DNA of 64,000 nt from Planctomycetota bacterium (GTDB lineage Bacteria > Planctomycetota > J058), in NCBI GenBank assembly GCA_023954375.1, contig JAMLIC010000009.1:1-64000 (forward strand), in the 5' to 3' direction. The translations under genes and the position numbers were made by a program. This document shows positions 51,444 through 59,912 of the stretch, piece by piece; position 1 is the stretch's first letter; the number at the start of each line of letters is the position of its first letter. The notes beneath the pieces were generated by a model. It was not told the origin of the DNA, did no database searches, and saw only the letters and a list, made by a program, of their open reading frames with translations.

Positions 51444-52366
51444 CACGAGACGAAGAACAGCGACGCCGCCGCGCGGAAGCCGATCCCGCCCCCGCGGTCG
51501 GCGGGGCGCGTGTCGCCGCGGTAGGCCGAGCGGCAGAAGCCGGGCCGGTTGAAGCCGTCCCCGCCGCGGATCACGCGCGTACGGCCGGCCACGCGCCGCG
51601 GGCCGGGGTCGGGGCGCGGCGCCTCGTCGTAGGCCCCGAAGGCGTCCTCGCACCACTCGAAGACGTTGCCCGAGACGTCGACCAGCCCGAACGCGTTGGC
51701 CCGCTCGGCGTGCTCGTCCGGCGGGTGCGTCGACCAGGCGGCCCCCTCGCCGAACCAGCAGTAGGCGAGGTCGACCTCGTCGCCCCAGAAGTACTCGGTC
51801 TGGGTGCCGGCGCGGCAGGCGTACTCCCACTCGGCCTCCGACGGCAGGCGCAGCCCGCCGCCGGCGCGCGCCAGCCAGTCGCGCGCCGCGTGCCAGCTGA
51901 CGTGCTCGATCGGCAGGTCGGCGCCCTCCCAGGCGCGGGCGTCCTCGCCGCCCAGGCGGTCCCACTCCGCCTGGAGCACCGGGTACCGCCCGACGAGGAG
52001 CGGCGGCACGCGCACGAGGTGGCGCGGGCGCTCGTTCGGCTGGCCGCGCAGCGAGCCGACCAGGCAGGCGCCCCCCGGCACGAGGTGCAGGACCATCCCG
52101 GTCGCCGCGTGCCGGAAGAGGCCGACGCGGTGCGCCTCGCCGCCGGCCGCGAAGGTGGCCGCCCCGAGCGGCTCGAGGTCGGGGGCGAGGAGGCGCGCGA
52201 CCGCGGCGAGGACGAGGTCCTGCGCCGCCGGCGCCGCGCGGCCCCAGGCCTCGCGGTCGTCGAGCGGCGCCAGGCGGAACAGCTCGGCCCGCAGGCGGGC
52301 GCGCAGCCCCGCGTCGGCCGGGAGCGCCCGCACCTGCTGCTCGAGGGTCCGGAGCCGGTGGTCCAC
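51443..52366 (-). CDS. FGE/SUMF1-domain protein
   Basis: 307 residues. An N-terminal helical part (~1-85) precedes a formylglycine-generating-enzyme-type domain: VPGGACLVGSLRGQPNERPRH, PVLQAEW, PIEHVSWHAARDWLA, RLPSEAEWEYACRAG, NAFGLVDVSGNVFEWCED, IRGGDGFN. Only one of the two cysteines of true FGE is present near RSAYRG; the position five residues before it is Asn. Sulfatase activation is therefore unlikely; a binding role, as in many kinase-linked FGE-like proteins, is more plausible. It is divergent from a kinase gene by 53 bases. Confidence 0.85.
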   Translation of the reverse strand: MDHRLRTLEQQVRALPADAGLRARLRAELFRLAPLDDREAWGRAAPAAQDLVLAAVARLLAPDLEPLGAATFAAGGEAHRVGLFRHAATGMVLHLVPGGACLVGSLRGQPNERPRHLVRVPPLLVGRYPVLQAEWDRLGGEDARAWEGADLPIEHVSWHAARDWLARAGGGLRLPSEAEWEYACRAGTQTEYFWGDEVDLAYCWFGEGAAWSTHPPDEHAERANAFGLVDVSGNVFEWCEDAFGAYDEAPRPDPGPRRVAGRTRVIRGGDGFNRPGFCRSAYRGDTRPADRGGGIGFRAAASLFFVS

Positions 52367-52419
52367 GCCTCCCAGGCTACCGGCTGGCCCGCCTGGCCCG
52401 GGCGCGCCACGATGGCCCC

Positions 52420-55352
52420 GTGTCCGTGCCCTCCCCTCATGCCGCGTCAGGCCTCCCGCGACCGGGCTCCCGCCTGGGCGACTACCGCCTCGAGCGCCTC
52501 CTCGGCCGCGGCGGCATGGGGGCCGTGTTCGTCGCGCGCCACGAGCAGCTCGGCGTCGAGCGGGCGGTCAAGGTCCTGGCCCTGGGGGGCGGCGGCGCGC
52601 GGGCCGCCGACCGCGCCGAGCGCTTCGCGCGCGAGGCGCGCAGCCTGGCGCGCCTCGAGCCGCACCCGGGCGTCGTGCGCGTGCACGCGTTCGACGCGGC
52701 GGGCGACCTGGCCTACATGGTCCTGGACCTCGTGGCCGGCGGCGACCTCGAGGCGGCGACGTCGAGCGGCCCGCTCGACGTCGGACGCGCCCTGCGCATC
52801 GGCCGCGACGTGGCGCGGGCCCTGGCGCACGTCCACGCGGCGGGGATCGTCCACCGCGACCTGAAGCCGGCCAACGTGCTCCTGCGCGCGGCCGACGACG
52901 CGCCGGTCCTGACCGACTTCGGCGTGGCCCGCGACGACCAGGAGGCGCGCATGACCGCGTCGCGCGCGGTCATCGGGACGCCCTGGTACATGGCGCCCGA
53001 GCAGCTCGAGGAGGGCGGCCGGGCCGGGCCGCCGGCGGACGTGTTCGCGCTCGGCGTCGTGCTCTACGAGCTGCTCACGGGGCGTCGCCCGTTCGAGGGC
53101 GACTCGTTCGTCGCGCTCCTGGCCGCAGTCGCCGGGGGCGACCCGACGCCGCCGACGCGCCTCCGCCCGGGGCTCCCGCCCAACGCGGACCGCGTGGTGC
53201 TGGCCGCGCTCGACCGGGCGCCGGCGCGCCGCCCCACGGCGGCCGCGCTGGCCGAGGCGCTCGACGCGCTGGCCCGCGGCGCGCCCGTGCGCCTGCGCCA
53301 CATGCCGGGCCCGACCCGGCGGCGCCGCCTGAGGCTCGTCGGCCTGGCCGCGGTCGCCGCCGCGCTGACGGCCGCCGCGGCGGCCGTCGTGGCCCCCGCC
53401 CGCGCCGCGCGGGCGCGCTCGCCGAGCACCGGGGCTGGGAGGCCGCCGCGCTCGAGCCCTGGGGGCTCGGCCTGGCGCCGGAGGGCGACGCGGCGGCGCC
53501 GACCCAGGAGCTCCTGGCCGCGCGCGAGGCGGCCCTGGCCCGGGCGGCGACCGCCGCCGACCCCGAGACCGCGCGCGAGGTCGCGCGCGCCCTCGCCCGC
53601 CTGCGCGCGCACCGGCGCCTGCTCGCGGCCGCGGACGCCGGCGGCCTCGCGGCGCAGGCGGAGGGCGGCGAGGCCGAGGAGCGCGCGCGGCGGGCGCACC
53701 ACGCCGAGGGCGGCGCCCTCCCCGAGGAGCCGTGGCCGACGCGCTGGCCCTGCGCGCGGAGGGCCAGCCGGCCGCCGCCCTGGCGCGGCTCGGGCGCGCG
53801 ACCGGCTTCGCGCCGGCCGAGGCCCTGCGGCTCGCCCTCGAGGCGGAGGTCGACCCGCGCGGGCTCCTCGCGCGCCGACCGCCCGAGGCGCCGCGCCTGC
53901 GCGCGCCCGCGCGGCGCGCCGCGCTCGCCGCGCTGGCGCGCCTGATCGAGGACGTGGCGCGCCGGGCGCCGGCCGACCTCGACCTCGGCGCGCGCGGCGC
54001 GCGGCCGCGGGGGGCCCGCGCGCCCCCCGGGCGGGGCGCCCGCCGCCGCGCCCGCCGCGGCCGCCGCCAAGCGCGCCGGGCTGGAGGTGGCCGCGCCCGA
54101 CCTGGCAGCGGAGGTCGCGGGCGCCGTCGCCCGCCGGCGCGGGCCCGACCTCGCGGCGGACGCGGCGCGCTTCCTCCGGGCGGCGCCGGCGGCGCAGCCG
54201 GGCCCCGCCGCGAGCGAGGCCCTGGCCGGGCTCTACGAGCCGCCGCTCGAGGCGTTCGCCGCCGACCCGGGGGCGCGGGGGAGCTTCGACCTCCTCGTGG
54301 CCGGCCTCCGCGCCGAGGCCGCGCTCGCCGGCGCGCTCGAGCGCGCCGGGCCGCCGCCGGACAGCGTGGCCCGGGCCGTGCGCGCCGTCATGCACTACGA
54401 GGGGCTGGCCGAGGTCCACCCCGACGCGGTGGCGCACGTCGTCGTCGCCTCGCTGCGCGCGGGCGTGCTGCGGCCGGCGCGCGACCTCGCCCGCCGCGCG
54501 CCGCTCGACTCGCTCGAGCGCCTCGCCGCCGCCTGCCCGCGCAGCCGGGCCGCCGCCACGTGCCTCCTGCTGGCCGGGACGCTGCGCGAGGTCAGCGGCG
54601 CGGCCACGGTCGAGCCGGCGCGCGACGACGCGCTGCTGGCCGCGCTCGACGCCGGCGTCGACGACCTCGCGCCCGCCTACGCCGACGAGGTGCGCGTGCG
54701 CGTGGCCTACAACCGCATCAAGGCGCTCGCGCGCGCCGCGCCCGTCGCCGGGCGCGACGAGGCCCTCGGCGCGGCGCTGGCGCTGCTCGCCCGGGGGCGC
54801 GCGGGCGCGCCGCCGTTCGATTACATGCTCGCCGACGCCGCGGAGGTGGAGGCCCTGGGCCTCGAGGCCCTGGGCGAGCACGAGGCCGCCATCAAGGCCT
54901 GGCGCGACGCGATCGCGTCGTTCCGCGCCCGCGTCGACGACCCGGCCGCGGTGCCGGTGCCCGCGCTCCGGGCCGAGGACGACAAGTTCCAGGGGGCCTG
55001 CGCGCGCGCCCTGGCGCTCCTGCTCGAGCGGCTCGGTCGGCCGGAAGAGGCCGAGGCCGCGCTGCGCGAGGCGCTCGCCTTCCACGCCCACGCGCTCGGG
55101 TCCTCGAACAAGACCGCGGCCCAGCTGTCGGCGCTCCTGCGCCGGCGGGGCGCCGCGGCGGCGGCCTGGGAGGCGCTGGCCCCCTTCCTCACGCCGGCCT
55201 GCCTGGCGGACCACGACGACCTGCCCGTCGAGGCCGTGCAGGTCCTCCTCGCGCTCGGCCGCGACGACGAGGCGCGCGACCTGCACGCCCGCGCGCTCGA
55301 GCGCCACCGCGGGAGCGAGCGCCTGCGCCGCCTCGCCGAGCGCCTGCGCTGA
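52420..55352 (+). CDS. Membrane Ser/Thr kinase with helical repeat tail, three frameshifts
   Basis: Kinase: LGRGGMGAVFVA, K51, HRDLKPAN at 145-152, DFG at 166-168, GTPWYMAPEQ; active by sequence. A membrane helix at ~305-325 is followed by a long helical TPR-like tail. Coding potential changes frame at about 53400-53420, about 53725 and about 54005-54020 (in a G6/C6 context), and the last frame ends at 55352. Three shifts within 650 bases of extreme GC suggest sequencing or assembly indels; otherwise it is a pseudogene encoding only the kinase and helix. GTG start. Confidence 0.75.
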
Positions 55353-55925
55353 CCTGCGATGAGTGATGCGCTCGCGAGGGGGGCGCGATCGGAGCAAGTC
55401 CCGGACTGGCACGAGCTGGCCCGTTCCGCGCCTCCCCATCGCTCGCTTTGGCGGGTCGAGCACGAGCGGCGGAGAGACAAGTTCTCGAGCTCAGACCTGC
55501 GATGAGTGATGCGCTCGCGAGGGGGGCGCGATCGGAGCAAGTCCCGGACTGGCACGAGCTGGCCCGTTCCGCGCCTCCCCATCGCTCGCTTTGGCGGGTC
55601 GAGCACATGCAGCGGGAGGAAGAGTTCTCGAGCTCAGACCTGCGATGAGTGATGCGCTCGCGAGGGGGGCGCGATCGGAGCAAGTCCCGGACTGGCACGA
55701 GCTGGCCCGTTCCGCGCCTCCCCATCGCTCGCTTTGGCGGGTCGAGCACATGCAGCGGGAGGAAGAGTTCTCGAGCTCAGACCTGCGATGAGTGATGCGC
55801 TCGCGAGGGGGGCGCGATCGGAGCAAGTCCCGGACTGGCACGAGCTGGCCCGTTCCGCGCCTCCCCATCGCTCGCTTTGGCGGGTCGAGCACATGCAGCG
55901 GGAGGAAGAGTTCTCAAGCTCTCTC
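55353..55925 (+). repeat. Four tandem 143-bp repeat units, each an ATGA-coupled mini-ORF
   Basis: The ATGs are at 55359, 55502, 55645 and 55788, exactly 143 bases apart. Each unit encodes 48 residues starting MSDALARGARSEQVP; its TGA overlaps the next ATG as ATGA, so successive ORFs rotate through all three frames. Units 2-4 are virtually identical; unit 1 differs near its end (HERRRDKF against HMQREEEF). The array starts right after the kinase stop. The last ORF runs on to 56018 antisense to the next gene. There is no unique spacer as in CRISPR. Confidence 0.92.
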
Positions 55926-57223
55926 TACTGCCCTGGCCGCCGCAGGTACCAGCGCCCGTCCTGCTGCTCGAACGTCGCCGTCTCCTCCCGCTCCTCGGCG
56001 CCGCGCTGCAGGCGGTAGCGCACCTTGCGGTCGATCTCGCCCAGCGAGAAGTGGGTGAACTCGCGCGCGACCTCGGCCGACGGGCCGTGCGCGGCGATCA
56101 GGTCGCGCAGCTGCACGGGCGCGATCCCGAGCTCCGTGGCCGCGCGGCTGATCTCGGCCGGCGCGCGCGGCGACTCGACGAGGACCGCCGCGAGCGCCTG
56201 GAGGTACTTCTCGACCGCGTCCCGCTGGCCGCCGAGCAGGTCGCGCAACGTCTCCTGGTAGTAGGGGGCGCGGGCGGAGACGACGACCTTCTCGAGCGCG
56301 CGCACGTCGAGCCCCTCGGCGCAGCCGCGCCGCTCGCACGGGACGCGCCCCCGGCGGCAGCGCTGGCAGGTCGAGCGGCGGCCCGCGCGGTCGCGGAGCT
56401 CGCCCGTGGCGCCGCAGGGGCGGCAGGGCGACGAGCCCTGCCCCTTGCACGAGGTGCAGCGCAGGCGCCGCCGCTGGTCGAGCCAGTCGCGCAGGGCGCG
56501 CTCGATCTGCTGCTGGTCCTGCTGCGTGAGCGGCTCGACCCGCGGGCGCGCGGGCGCCACGGGCGGCGCGGTGAACAGCGTCGCCTGCGCGCGCTCGGCC
56601 TCGGCGCGCGCCTCGCGGCCGGCCGCCGTGAGGGGGAAGCGCTCGGCCACGTAGAACAGCCTGGCGAGCGCCCCCATGCCGTCGGCGGGGTGCGCGCGCT
56701 GGTGCTCGCGCGCCTGCTCGAGGAGCCGGCGCGCCTCCGCCTCGTCCTCGGGCGTCGCGGCCGGGGCCGGGGGCTCGGCCGGGGGCTCGGTCAGCGGCGT
56801 GTCGCCGTCGGCCGGGGGCGGCCCGCCGTCGGCGGGGGGCGGCGAGGGCGGCGGCTCCGCCGGCGGCGGCTCGGGCGGGACCTTCTCCGGGTCCACCATG
56901 GGCGACATCTTGTGGCACCAGAACAGGAGCGAGAGCACGTCCTGCATCAGCGCCTCGCCCGACGGGTCGCCTGGGCGCGCCTCGAGGAAGCGCTCGAGCA
57001 GCCGCTGCGCCTGCTCGAAGTGACCGATCGCCTTCTCGTTCTCGAGGAACTGGTTCGCGCCGGGCTTGCGGCCCGCCTCCAGGCAGCGCGTCCCGGCGCG
57101 GTGCGCCTGCATGGCGGCCTTCATCAGGTCGTCGGGGCCCTCCTGCGCGGGGGCGAGGACGGCGGCGGCCAGGACCGCGACGAGCGCGAGGGACAGGGCG
57201 GGCGGCCAGGGACGCCGGGTCAC
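55925..57223 (-). CDS. Exported protein with DnaJ-type zinc ribbon
   Basis: 432 residues from a GTG with GAGGAGG 5 bases upstream. The signal peptide runs to about residue 26 (LAPA-QEG). A helical N-terminal half holds AGRKPGANQFLENEKAIGHFEQA, followed by a Pro-rich linker (~115-160). Residues ~265-325 carry cysteine pairs C-T-S-C-K-G-Q-G, C-R-P-C-G-A-T-G, C-Q-R-C and C-E-R-R-G-C, the spacing of a DnaJ central zinc domain. The C-terminal part is globular. Possibly a periplasmic chaperone-like or structural protein; not recognised further. Confidence 0.75.
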   Translation of the reverse strand: MTRRPWPPALSLALVAVLAAAVLAPAQEGPDDLMKAAMQAHRAGTRCLEAGRKPGANQFLENEKAIGHFEQAQRLLERFLEARPGDPSGEALMQDVLSLLFWCHKMSPMVDPEKVPPEPPPAEPPPSPPPADGGPPPADGDTPLTEPPAEPPAPAATPEDEAEARRLLEQAREHQRAHPADGMGALARLFYVAERFPLTAAGREARAEAERAQATLFTAPPVAPARPRVEPLTQQDQQQIERALRDWLDQRRRLRCTSCKGQGSSPCRPCGATGELRDRAGRRSTCQRCRRGRVPCERRGCAEGLDVRALEKVVVSARAPYYQETLRDLLGGQRDAVEKYLQALAAVLVESPRAPAEISRAATELGIAPVQLRDLIAAHGPSAEVAREFTHFSLGEIDRKVRYRLQRGAEEREETATFEQQDGRWYLRRPGQ

Positions 57224-57227
57224 GGGA

Positions 57228-57246
57228 CCTCCTCTCCGAGAGGAGG
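57228..57246 (-). promoter_or_regulatory. Perfect hairpin hiding the SD of the zinc-ribbon protein gene
   Basis: A 19-base perfect inverted repeat, CCTCCTCTC-C-GAGAGGAGG on the plus strand. In the mRNA it can form an 8-bp stem with loop CGG, whose 3' arm AGAGGAGG is the ribosome-binding site 4 bases before the GTG start. This is the clearest member of the SD-hairpin group. Confidence 0.6.
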
Positions 57247-57260
57247 TTAACGTCGGAGGT

Positions 57261-57566
57261 TCACGCGCTCCAGTCGCCGAGCTCGCCGGCGATGAGCGCG
57301 TCGTGGACGTCGAGCCACAGCGCCCACCACGCGCCGCGCTCCCCGGTCGCGCGCCGCTCGAGCTCGGCCGCCTCGAGCAGGACCGACGAGGCGGTCAGCC
57401 AGTCGTCGCGGTCGGCGAGCGCCGCGGCGCGATCTCCCTGCGCGCGCAGGCGCTCCCGCTCCTCCTCCTCGAGCTCCGCGTCCTCGCGGACCTCGACGAC
57501 GAGCTCCTCGATCCGTCGACGCAAGGGGTGCGTGGTCGGCGCTCCGCGGCGCTCCGGCCCGTCCAT
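57261..57566 (-). CDS. Small helical protein
   Basis: 101 residues. ATG with GGGAGAG about 7 bases upstream. The middle is an acidic coiled-coil (LRRRIEELVVEVREDAELEEE); the end contains WWALWLDVHDALIAGELGDWSA. No signal peptide. It lies between the pseudopilin and the zinc-ribbon gene on the same strand. No family recognised; a regulatory or adaptor role is only a guess. Confidence 0.65.
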   Translation of the reverse strand: MDGPERRGAPTTHPLRRRIEELVVEVREDAELEEEERERLRAQGDRAAALADRDDWLTASSVLLEAAELERRATGERGAWWALWLDVHDALIAGELGDWSA

Positions 57567-57655
57567 GGCGGGTCTCTCCCTGAGGCCTCCATGGTCGCGC
57601 GGGACGGCGGTCCGAGAAGGGACGGAGCGTCGCCCCCCCCTCCGGGCGAGCGGGG

Positions 57656-58054
57656 TCAGGGGCGGCGCTCACGGCCGAGGAGCTGGCCCGAGCGGAGGTC
57701 CGCGTCCTCGCCGGCGCCGCCCGGGGCGCCGTCGGCACCGTAGGAGATCACCTCGATGCGGTCGCCCGCGACCTCGAGGACGTAGGGGTTGCCCCATGGG
57801 TCGAGCGGCTCGTCCTCGAGCTGTCGTCGCTCGCCCGTGTAGAGCTCGGCGAGGTCGCGGGGGAGTCGGCGCTGCTCGAGGCGGAACATGCGCACGGCGT
57901 TGGTGATCGTCTGCATGTCGACGCGCGCGCGCTCGACGTGGGCGTCGCGCACCCGCGCGTCGACGTAGATGCCGACGAGCCCCGCGAGGAGGCCGATGAT
58001 CGCCACGACCGCCATCAGCTCGATGAGCGTGAACCCGCCACGACGTCCGCGCAC
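57656..58054 (-). CDS. GspG-like major pseudopilin
   Basis: 132 residues. The prepilin signal is VRGRRGG|FTLIELMAVVAIIGLLAGL (cleavage after Gly 7, Phe+1, Glu+5). The C-terminal domain has MQTITNAVRMFRLEQRRLPRD, then DPWGNPYVLE and ISYGADGAPGG, all hallmarks of the type II secretion major pseudopilin GspG with its calcium loop. The GTG start has GAGAGGTGG just upstream. No other type II secretion gene is next to it, so it is an orphan copy here. Confidence 0.9.
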   Translation of the reverse strand: MRGRRGGFTLIELMAVVAIIGLLAGLVGIYVDARVRDAHVERARVDMQTITNAVRMFRLEQRRLPRDLAELYTGERRQLEDEPLDPWGNPYVLEVAGDRIEVISYGADGAPGGAGEDADLRSGQLLGRERRP

Positions 58055-58057
58055 CGG

Positions 58058-58082
58058 CCACCTCTCTCTCGTCGAGGGGTGG
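58058..58082 (-). promoter_or_regulatory. Imperfect hairpin holding the SD of the pseudopilin gene
   Basis: On the minus strand CCACCCCTC and GAGAGGTGG can pair with one mismatch. The 3' arm is the SD, 4 bases before the GTG at 58054. Weaker than the 57228 example. Confidence 0.4.
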
Positions 58083-58107
58083 ACGCGCGCCGCGGTGGCG
58101 GGTTCAG

Positions 58108-59748
58108 CTACTGCTGCCGCATGAACACCGTCTGCCGCGCCCCGCCGGGCCCCTCGAGGGCGAGCTGCACGCCGCGGCGCACGTCGATGCGCGCCACCGC
58201 CGCGTCGAGGTCGTCGAGCGTCCGCACGGGCTGGCCGTCGACCGCGCGGATGAGCCAGCCGGGCCGCACGCCCGCGCGGGCGAGGCCGCCCGGCTCGACG
58301 CCGGTGATCACCACGCCCTCGGCCGCCGGGTCGAGCCGGTGCTGCGCGGCCAGCTCGGGCGTGAGCTCGCGCGCGCGCAGGCCGAGGCCGGTCGGCGGGG
58401 CGCTCGCCCTCCGGCGCGCGCGGCGGGCGGCGCGCGGCGGGCGCGGGGCGGAGGCGGGCGGCGGCGCGGCCGGGTCGTCGGGCATCTCGCCCAGGCGCAC
58501 GTCGAGCGTCGTGCGCCGGCCCTCGCGCCACAGCTCGACCGGCACGACGTCGCCGGCCGCGGCGCGCGCCACGGCGTGGCGCAGCCGCTGCACGTCCGTC
58601 GCGGGCTCGCCGTCGACGCTCAGGATCACGTCGCCCGCGCGGAGCCCCGCCGCGTCGGCCGGCGCGCCGGGCGTCACGCCGGCGACGACGACCCCCTGGC
58701 GGTCGGCCAGCCCGAGCGCCTGGCGGTCGGCGGGGGTGAGCTCGCGGATGGCCACGCCGAGCCAGCCGCGCACGACCCGGCCGCGCTGGCCCAGCTGCCG
58801 CGCGACGTCGCGCGCCATGGAGATCGGGATCGCGAAGCCGACGCCCTGGAAGGCGCCGCTGCGCGACGCGATCGCCGTGTTGATCCCGACGACCTCGCCG
58901 CGCAGGTTCAGGAGCGGGCCGCCCGAGTTGCCCGGGTTCAGCGCCGCGTCGGTCTGGATGAAGTCCTCGAAGTCCGTGATCCCCACGTCGGCGCGGCCCT
59001 TCGCCGAGACGATCCCGGCCGTGACCGACTGCTGCAGCCCGAACGGGCTCCCCACGGCCACGACCCAGTCGCCCACCTCCAGGGCGTCGGAGTCGCCCAG
59101 GACGGCCGGCAGGAGGTCGTCGGGCGGCGCGTCGAGGGCCAGGAGCGCCAGGTCGGTGCGCGGGTCGCGGCCGCGCACGGTCGCGCCGAGCGTGCGCCCG
59201 TCGTGGAGCGTGACGACGATCCGCGCGCCCTCCGGGCCGACGACGTGGTTGTTCGTGAGCACGGTGCCCTGCCGGTCGACGATCACCCCCGTGCCCTGGC
59301 TCACCTCGACCTCGACGGGCCCGCGCGGGTCGCCGAAGAAGCGGCGGAAGAAGTCGTCGCCCTGGATGACCGAGCGCGGCTGCGCGCGCCCGTGGACCTG
59401 GATGCTCACCACGCTCGGGCGCGCCAGGGCCGCCACGCGCCGGAACACGCGCGAGAACGCCTCGAGCTGCTCGACCTCGCGGGCGAGGTCCGCGCGCTCC
59501 TGCGCGTCGGGGCGGCCGTCGTCGTCCCGCTGGCCCGTGTCGGCGCGGACGCACGCCGGGCCCGCGAGGGCCAGGATCACGAGCGCCACACCCACCCCCG
59601 CGGGCGAGCGCAGGGAGCTCGAGGACTTCTCCTTCCGCTGCACGGGCTCGACCCGCCAGAGCGAGCGAAGGGGACGGGCGGAGCGGGCCAGATCGTGCCA
59701 GTCCGGGGCTTGCTCCCATCGCCCGCCCCTCGCGAGCGCATCACTCAT
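58108..59748 (-). CDS. HtrA/DegP-type serine protease with two PDZ domains
   Basis: 546 residues from the ATG at 59748. The triad is complete: H168 (NNHVV), D199 (RTDLALL), S275 (GNSGGP). PDZ 1 is ~360-430 and PDZ 2 ~465-545, joined by an Ala/Arg/Pro-rich linker. The signal sequence is internal (GVGVALVILALAGPAC, ~51-66). Residues 1-46 (MSDALARGGRWEQAPDW...) are encoded by a copy of the repeat element, and AAGGAGG lies 7 bases before its ATG. A GTG near residue 52 is an alternative start without SD. Periplasmic quality control is the expected role. Confidence 0.9.
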   Translation of the reverse strand: MSDALARGGRWEQAPDWHDLARSARPLRSLWRVEPVQRKEKSSSSLRSPAGVGVALVILALAGPACVRADTGQRDDDGRPDAQERADLAREVEQLEAFSRVFRRVAALARPSVVSIQVHGRAQPRSVIQGDDFFRRFFGDPRGPVEVEVSQGTGVIVDRQGTVLTNNHVVGPEGARIVVTLHDGRTLGATVRGRDPRTDLALLALDAPPDDLLPAVLGDSDALEVGDWVVAVGSPFGLQQSVTAGIVSAKGRADVGITDFEDFIQTDAALNPGNSGGPLLNLRGEVVGINTAIASRSGAFQGVGFAIPISMARDVARQLGQRGRVVRGWLGVAIRELTPADRQALGLADRQGVVVAGVTPGAPADAAGLRAGDVILSVDGEPATDVQRLRHAVARAAAGDVVPVELWREGRRTTLDVRLGEMPDDPAAPPPASAPRPPRAARRARRRASAPPTGLGLRARELTPELAAQHRLDPAAEGVVITGVEPGGLARAGVRPGWLIRAVDGQPVRTLDDLDAAVARIDVRRGVQLALEGPGGARQTVFMRQQ

Positions 59749-59757
59749 CGCAGACCT
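59611..59757 (-). repeat. Repeat element copy (core R) at the 5' end of the HtrA gene
   Basis: Same orientation as the gene. Compared with the 55.3 kb copies, the left stem arm changed to GCGAGGGGCGGGCG and the right arm to CGCCCGTCCCCTTCGC, so pairing is kept. The encoded peptide matches MSDALARG...DWH...LARSA...RSLWRVE with scattered substitutions. Flanks also match (GAGCTCGAG end), so it is a full-length unit without hairpin H. Confidence 0.88.
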
Positions 59758-59912
59758 CCTTGGAGGAGCCCCGACCCTCCGCAGCCTGCGTGCCGGCCTG
59801 ACGGAGCTTGCGACACATGCGTTTACGTCGCCCCCCCGCTGTCTAAGTGGCAGGCGCGCCGGGTCTGCGGAGGGCCCGGGGCCCGAGCCGATAGAGGACG
59901 CGGGAGGCAGCG

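Noticed and set aside
54087..55352. Separate gene for the last frame of the kinase region
   Set aside because: The candidate start has no SD, and the same helical sequence continues from the upstream frames, so a frameshifted single gene is more economical.
55491..55892. Reverse-strand frames of the repeat units (MLDPPKRAMG...)
   Set aside because: All frames of the element are open because of GC content. Only the MSDALARG frame has ATGA coupling and is used by a real gene (HtrA), so the reverse frame is taken as a shadow, except where it happens to lead the pilin gene.
50944..55925. Repeat arrays as CRISPR
   Set aside because: Units of 143-186 bp are joined directly without unique spacers, and no cas genes are present.
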